Shown: positions 61,219 through 64,000 of the stretch, piece by piece
Layout of the letters: each line of letters starts with the position of its first letter
How positions within the stretch are numbered: position 1 is the stretch's first letter
From: Xylanibacter rarus
GTDB lineage: Bacteria; Bacteroidota; Bacteroidia; Bacteroidales; Bacteroidaceae
DNA length: 64,000 nt
Assembly: GCF_001275135.1 (NCBI RefSeq)
Contig: NZ_LFQU01000001.1
Span: 124,001 to 188,000 of the forward strand
Direction of reading: 5' to 3'
Position numbers and translations under genes: made by a program
Notes under the pieces: generated by a model
The model's input: the letters and a program-made list of their open reading frames with translations, nothing else
Told to the model about the DNA's origin: nothing
The model's database searches: none

Positions 61219-61964
61219 ATAAAAAGGAATAAAAAATCTTATTTTATATGCCGTTTCGCAGCGGTATTTGTGCCGCTTATGTTAAGGATTATTCAAAGTT
61301 GAATTTGTGTTAAATGTCGGGCTTTATTGTTAAATCTTTACTTCATGAAATGCCGGTTTTTCATTTCTGATTGCCATTTGAACGGATTTTATGTAAAAAG
61401 TACGTGTTTTATGCAAATGTCTGTAAATCAGATGTTTATATCTTTTGTGCGGCTGTTGGCTGTCTGAACCACTGCGTTTTGTGGCCTTTCGTTGTGCAAA
61501 AGGTCATGTTTTGCAGGCTGAAAGACTATGTTTTATACTGCAAAAGGGCGTGTTCTGCTGTGCGGATGGTTGAGTTATGGCATGAAAATCAATGGAAAAC
61601 GGCTGGTTGTTGCGGCGATATGGCATGCATTCTTGCTGTTTTATGCCGTTTCGTGGCGTGTTTTCGGTTATATCTTTTGTAGAATGTCTGTTGAAGGCGT
61701 GTTAATGCAAGAGGCTCAACCGTTAAACTTTGTTTCTTCTGAAGGCGTGCCGTCTCTGTTTTGGCATATTGTTTTGTAGCTGATGCCTGACAGCGTCTGT
61801 TGCTTGAAAGCATCGCCTTTTATCATTGGCTGAGATTATTTCATGATGTTGCTTGTTAGTGTATGCTGCCAGTGCATTCAGCTGTCCGATGACGCCTTCG
61901 GGCGCTTCAAAATGTGTGTATTTAATAAATATTTGCGTTGAAGGTGCAAAAAAACGCCTAAAAG
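61219..61964. other. Gene-free stretch with quasi-palindromic repeats
   Basis: About 745 bases between the divergent aroA and tRNA-Pro promoters without a supported gene. The repeat cluster at 61488-61560 is the only clear structure. Confidence 0.5.
61488..61560. repeat. Tandem quasi-palindromic units, locus 3
   Basis: Three units run in tandem: 'TGCAAAAGGTCATGTTTTGC', 'TGAAAGACTATGTTTTATAC' and 'TGCAAAAGGGCGTGTTCTGC', spaced 20-24 bases. The first and third are imperfect palindromes. Confidence 0.6.
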
Positions 61965-61996
61965 TTTGCAGATGTCATAATAAGTGTGTACTTTTG
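61965..61996 (+). promoter_or_regulatory. Promoter of tRNA-Pro
   Basis: TTTG (61965-61968) and TACTTTTG (61989-61996) are 20 bases apart, 16 bases before the tRNA. The -7 box is identical to that of tRNA-Lys. Confidence 0.8.
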
Positions 61997-62012
61997 CACC
62001 CGCAAATAAGGA

Positions 62013-62086
62013 CGGGATGTAGCGCAGTTGGTTAGCGCACGCGTCTGGGGGGCGTGAGGTCGCTGGTTCGAGTCCAGTCATCCCGA
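62013..62086 (+). tRNA. tRNA-Pro (anticodon GGG)
   Basis: The acceptor CGGGATG pairs with CATCCCG, with D arm GCGC..GCGC, anticodon arm with loop CTGGGGG (anticodon GGG), and T arm CTGG-TTCGAGT-CCAG. The discriminator base is A and CCA is not encoded. It is a single-gene unit with its own promoter and terminator. Confidence 0.96.
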
Positions 62087-62088
62087 CA

Positions 62089-62137
62089 TAAATTGGGCTA
62101 ATATGTTGTCAAGGCAGCATGTTAGCCCAAATTTGTT
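62089..62137 (+). terminator. Terminator of tRNA-Pro
   Basis: AAATTGGGCTAATATG (from about 62090) pairs with CATGTTAGCCCAAATTT (about 62119-62134) with one G-T wobble, then TGTTTT. Confidence 0.75.
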
Positions 62138-62209
62138 TTATGCGGCAATGCATGGCCGGAGCGGCATGCGGGCATGCGCCTTTGCCGTCCGGTATGCCGG
62201 GAGAAACGC

Positions 62210-62245
62210 AAAAGAGCGACACGCCGATAAGGCTGTCGCTCTTTT
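62210..62245 (-). terminator. Terminator of the alpha/beta hydrolase gene
   Basis: AAAAGAGCGACA (62210-62221) pairs perfectly with TGTCGCTCTTTT (62234-62245). It lies 23 bases past the hydrolase stop at 62268. Confidence 0.85.
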
Positions 62246-62267
62246 GAAACTTATTTATGATTCCGCG

Positions 62268-63635
62268 TTATTTCACCGAATTAATCCATGTAGCAATGTC
62301 ATTGAGCACCTCGGGCGATATGGTTTCTTCTATGTTTGCATATTCGTTCACGCTTCCCGTCGTGCAGTGCTGAAACAGGTGGTTGAGTCCGTTGTATGTC
62401 TTCACCATGTTCTTCTTGTTCTTCGGCAGCAGTTTCTCTATGCTCCCGATGTTTGTCGATGCGATAACCTGCGTGTCGCTGTTGCCGTTGACGGCCATCA
62501 CGGGGCATTTCGCCTTGGCTATCGACGGGCGAGGGTCGAAGGCTATGAAGTAGTTAAGCCACGGATTATTCATTTCTATAATCTTTGCCATGTTGTCTTT
62601 GGCAGGTTCGGGCAGACTTATTCCTGCCTTGCCGACAATCTCGTCCACCGTAGCCTTGGCGTCGCCGGTTGTCTTTTTGCTGATGATGAAGTCGTATACG
62701 CCTCTCAGTGCCTTTGCGTAGTCGCTGCACATTTTGTCGGTATATCCGCTCATCTTCAGCAGCACGAGGTTCTGTTCCATCAGTATGCTGTCGCCCCTTA
62801 CGCCCGTTCCGGCCATGCTCACTATGAAGTCGGCCTTGCCTTCGGCGGCTGCCATGAAGGCTATGCAGCCTCCTTCGCTGTGGCCGAGCACTCCCGTCTT
62901 GCCGAAATTCTTTGTTCCGCGTACATATTCGATGGCTGCCAGTGCGTCTTTCATGAAGTTTTCGGTTGTTGCGTTAGCCGCGTCGCCCTTCGACTTGCCC
63001 ATGCCGCGGTCGTCATATCGCAGCGATGCTATGCCGTTGCGTGCCAGAAAGTCGGCTATGACGAGGAATGGCTTGTGCTCAAATATTTCCTCATTGCGGT
63101 CTTGCAGTCCGCTTCCGGTAACCATTACCACAACAGGCACCGTGCCCTTCTTCATCTTCTCGTATCCCGTGGGGTAGGTCAGCGTGCCGCTGAGCGTGGC
63201 GTTGTCTTCCGTGTTGCTGAATGTCACTTCCTCAGTCTTATACGGATAAGGCTCCTTTGGCGTCTGCGGCCTGTTGCGCTCCACCTTTCCTTGCTTCATT
63301 TCCAGCGGAAACGACATGCCGCTCTGGCTGAACGTGCCTTTCAGCATGCCGTCTTTCTCTTCGCCTTCAAAGGCGGCCATTATTGCCGGTATGCTTATTT
63401 TCACCTTTGCTCCTTCGCTTACGGCTATTTCGGCCGGTATGCCTTTCACGTTCTGGTCAGGACTGTCCATCGTGCACGACAGCTTGTTGTCTTTGTCTTT
63501 TTCTATGTTGAACACGATGTTCAGCGTGGCCTGTCCCACGTTCAGCTTGCCGGTCCAGCTGCCGTCAAGTTTCTGTGCTGCAGCGCTCAGCGTTGCCAGC
63601 AGCGCGACGATAAGGGTAAATATGGTCTTCATCAT
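62268..63635 (-). CDS. Secreted alpha/beta hydrolase with N-terminal lipocalin-like domain
   Basis: A 455-residue protein with signal peptide 'MMKTIFTLIVALLATLSAAA' (the second Met is an equal start candidate). Residues about 22-120 form a beta domain starting 'KLDGSWTGKLNVGQATLNIV', seen before hydrolases in Bacteroidetes. The hydrolase core has oxyanion 'VTGSGLQDRNEE', 'LRYDDRGMGKSKG', the nucleophile elbow 'GHSEGG' and the late acid/His region 'VNGNSDTQVIAS' and 'NGLNHLFQHC'. It is a periplasmic esterase or peptidase of the BAAT/S9-like type; the substrate is unknown. The promoter at 63738 gives a leader of about 100 bases. Confidence 0.88.
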   Translation of the reverse strand: MMKTIFTLIVALLATLSAAAQKLDGSWTGKLNVGQATLNIVFNIEKDKDNKLSCTMDSPDQNVKGIPAEIAVSEGAKVKISIPAIMAAFEGEEKDGMLKGTFSQSGMSFPLEMKQGKVERNRPQTPKEPYPYKTEEVTFSNTEDNATLSGTLTYPTGYEKMKKGTVPVVVMVTGSGLQDRNEEIFEHKPFLVIADFLARNGIASLRYDDRGMGKSKGDAANATTENFMKDALAAIEYVRGTKNFGKTGVLGHSEGGCIAFMAAAEGKADFIVSMAGTGVRGDSILMEQNLVLLKMSGYTDKMCSDYAKALRGVYDFIISKKTTGDAKATVDEIVGKAGISLPEPAKDNMAKIIEMNNPWLNYFIAFDPRPSIAKAKCPVMAVNGNSDTQVIASTNIGSIEKLLPKNKKNMVKTYNGLNHLFQHCTTGSVNEYANIEETISPEVLNDIATWINSVK

Positions 63636-63737
63636 TTCTGTAATTTGTTGATTATAATATTTTTCATTATGTGTTTTTCCGTCCGTTCACGGTGCATGGA
63701 TGCCTTCGTTGTGCAATGTCAGGCGCAACGGGCTTTG

Positions 63738-63768
63738 CAAAGTTAACAAATTTTTGGTTAAGGTCAAA
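63738..63768 (-). promoter_or_regulatory. Promoter of the alpha/beta hydrolase gene
   Basis: Reverse-strand TTTG (63765-63768) and TAACTTTG (63738-63745) are 19 bases apart. Confidence 0.72.
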
Positions 63769-63796
63769 GTTTGGAAATATAAAATGCGTGCAGATA

Positions 63797-63836
63797 AAAT
63801 AAAAATCCACGGCATTTTTTATCTCTGCCGTGGATT
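63797..63836 (-). terminator. Terminator of the partial gene at the right edge
   Basis: AATCCACGGCA (63804-63814) pairs with TGCCGTGGATT (63826-63836); on the reverse strand TTTTATTTTAT follows. It lies about 45 bases past the stop at 63881. Confidence 0.82.
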
Positions 63837-63880
63837 CCCTTAAATAGAAATTGAACCAAGTATTATGTCTTTTTGCTTTT

Positions 63881-64000
63881 TTATCGTGTTACGATAGCCT
63901 GGAGTATGGCCTTTCTCATTTGCTCCTCGTTGTTCGGGCTGTCGCAAATGGTGTAAGTCAGTTTGTCGTCTACGTAAACTCCCATCAGATAAAGGTCGAT
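63881..64000 (-). CDS. C-terminal 39 codons of an unrecognised protein
   Basis: The reverse strand from the window edge reads 'IDLYLMGVYVDDKLTYTICD' and ends 'MRKAILQAIVTR' with TAA at 63881-63883. The following terminator supports a real gene end. The short tail ('VYVDDKLTYTIC', then a helix) is not enough to name a family. Confidence 0.6.
   Translation of the reverse strand: MDLYLMGVYVDDKLTYTICDSPNNEEQMRKAILQAIVTR

Noticed and set aside
62103-63746. A 547-codon forward frame opposite the alpha/beta hydrolase
   Set aside because: It is the antisense shadow of a clear hydrolase gene with signal peptide and GHSEGG; the forward protein is full of His, Arg and Cys with no family features.

Overview
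The window looks like a chromosome segment of a Bacteroidales species, most likely Prevotella or a close relative. The reasons are many start-proximal promoters of the Bacteroidetes type (TTTG, 19-20 bases, TAnnTTTG), type IX secretion regulators (PorX, PorW), fimbrillin-like and CotH lipoproteins, Bacteroidales families of unknown function (DUF4834, DUF4251), and a CTnDOT-type integrase. The genus is inferred from gene content, not from a marker-gene comparison.

Bases 1 to about 3713 are the end of an integrated CTnDOT-like conjugative element: the start of a DUF3945-type gene, four small paralogous helix-turn-helix genes (two in an excision-operon order), a small accessory gene and the tyrosine integrase, ending at a GTAACTTTGC attachment core. 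Bases 3781 to 20340 are an exopolysaccharide/capsule locus, AT-rich at its start, all on the + strand: acyltransferase, GT11, GT2, Wzy-like polymerase, three GT4 enzymes, a six-fold HTH-repeat protein, the initiating sugar-phosphate transferase, a PqqD / nucleotidyltransferase / HprK-like trio, then Wza and Wzc. No Wzx flippase is visible. The same strand continues (20382-26728) into a 71-residue peptide, a fimbrillin/PI-PLC-like lipoprotein lacking its catalytic His, a fimbrillin/CotH kinase-like lipoprotein, and an OmpA-family porin, probably one surface-structure operon.

Bases 27505 to 43214 are mostly housekeeping: tRNA-Lys, an AI-2E-type permease, tdk, rsmI, a coiled-coil lipoprotein, tadA, yraN, birA, pyrH, a GH28 enzyme, the DUF4834-pssA-psd phospholipid genes, dnaE and trxA. 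Bases 43435-45099 hold the most unusual gene: an ECF sigma factor joined in one reading frame to a transmembrane helix, a periplasmic linker and an outer-membrane beta-barrel.

Bases 46075 to 64000 carry a methyltransferase, a DUF4251 protein, a large secreted protein with a probable type IX sorting tail, an AraC/TPR regulator split by a frame break, an ECF sigma factor with a membrane partner, the operon aroA - Cys-rich protein - porW - porX - tsaE, tRNA-Pro, an alpha/beta hydrolase and a partial gene.

The intergenic DNA is unusually rich in repeats: a roughly 190-base structured repeat (two good copies, one weaker), two large inverted-repeat (MITE-like) elements, and short tandem quasi-palindromic units at three loci.
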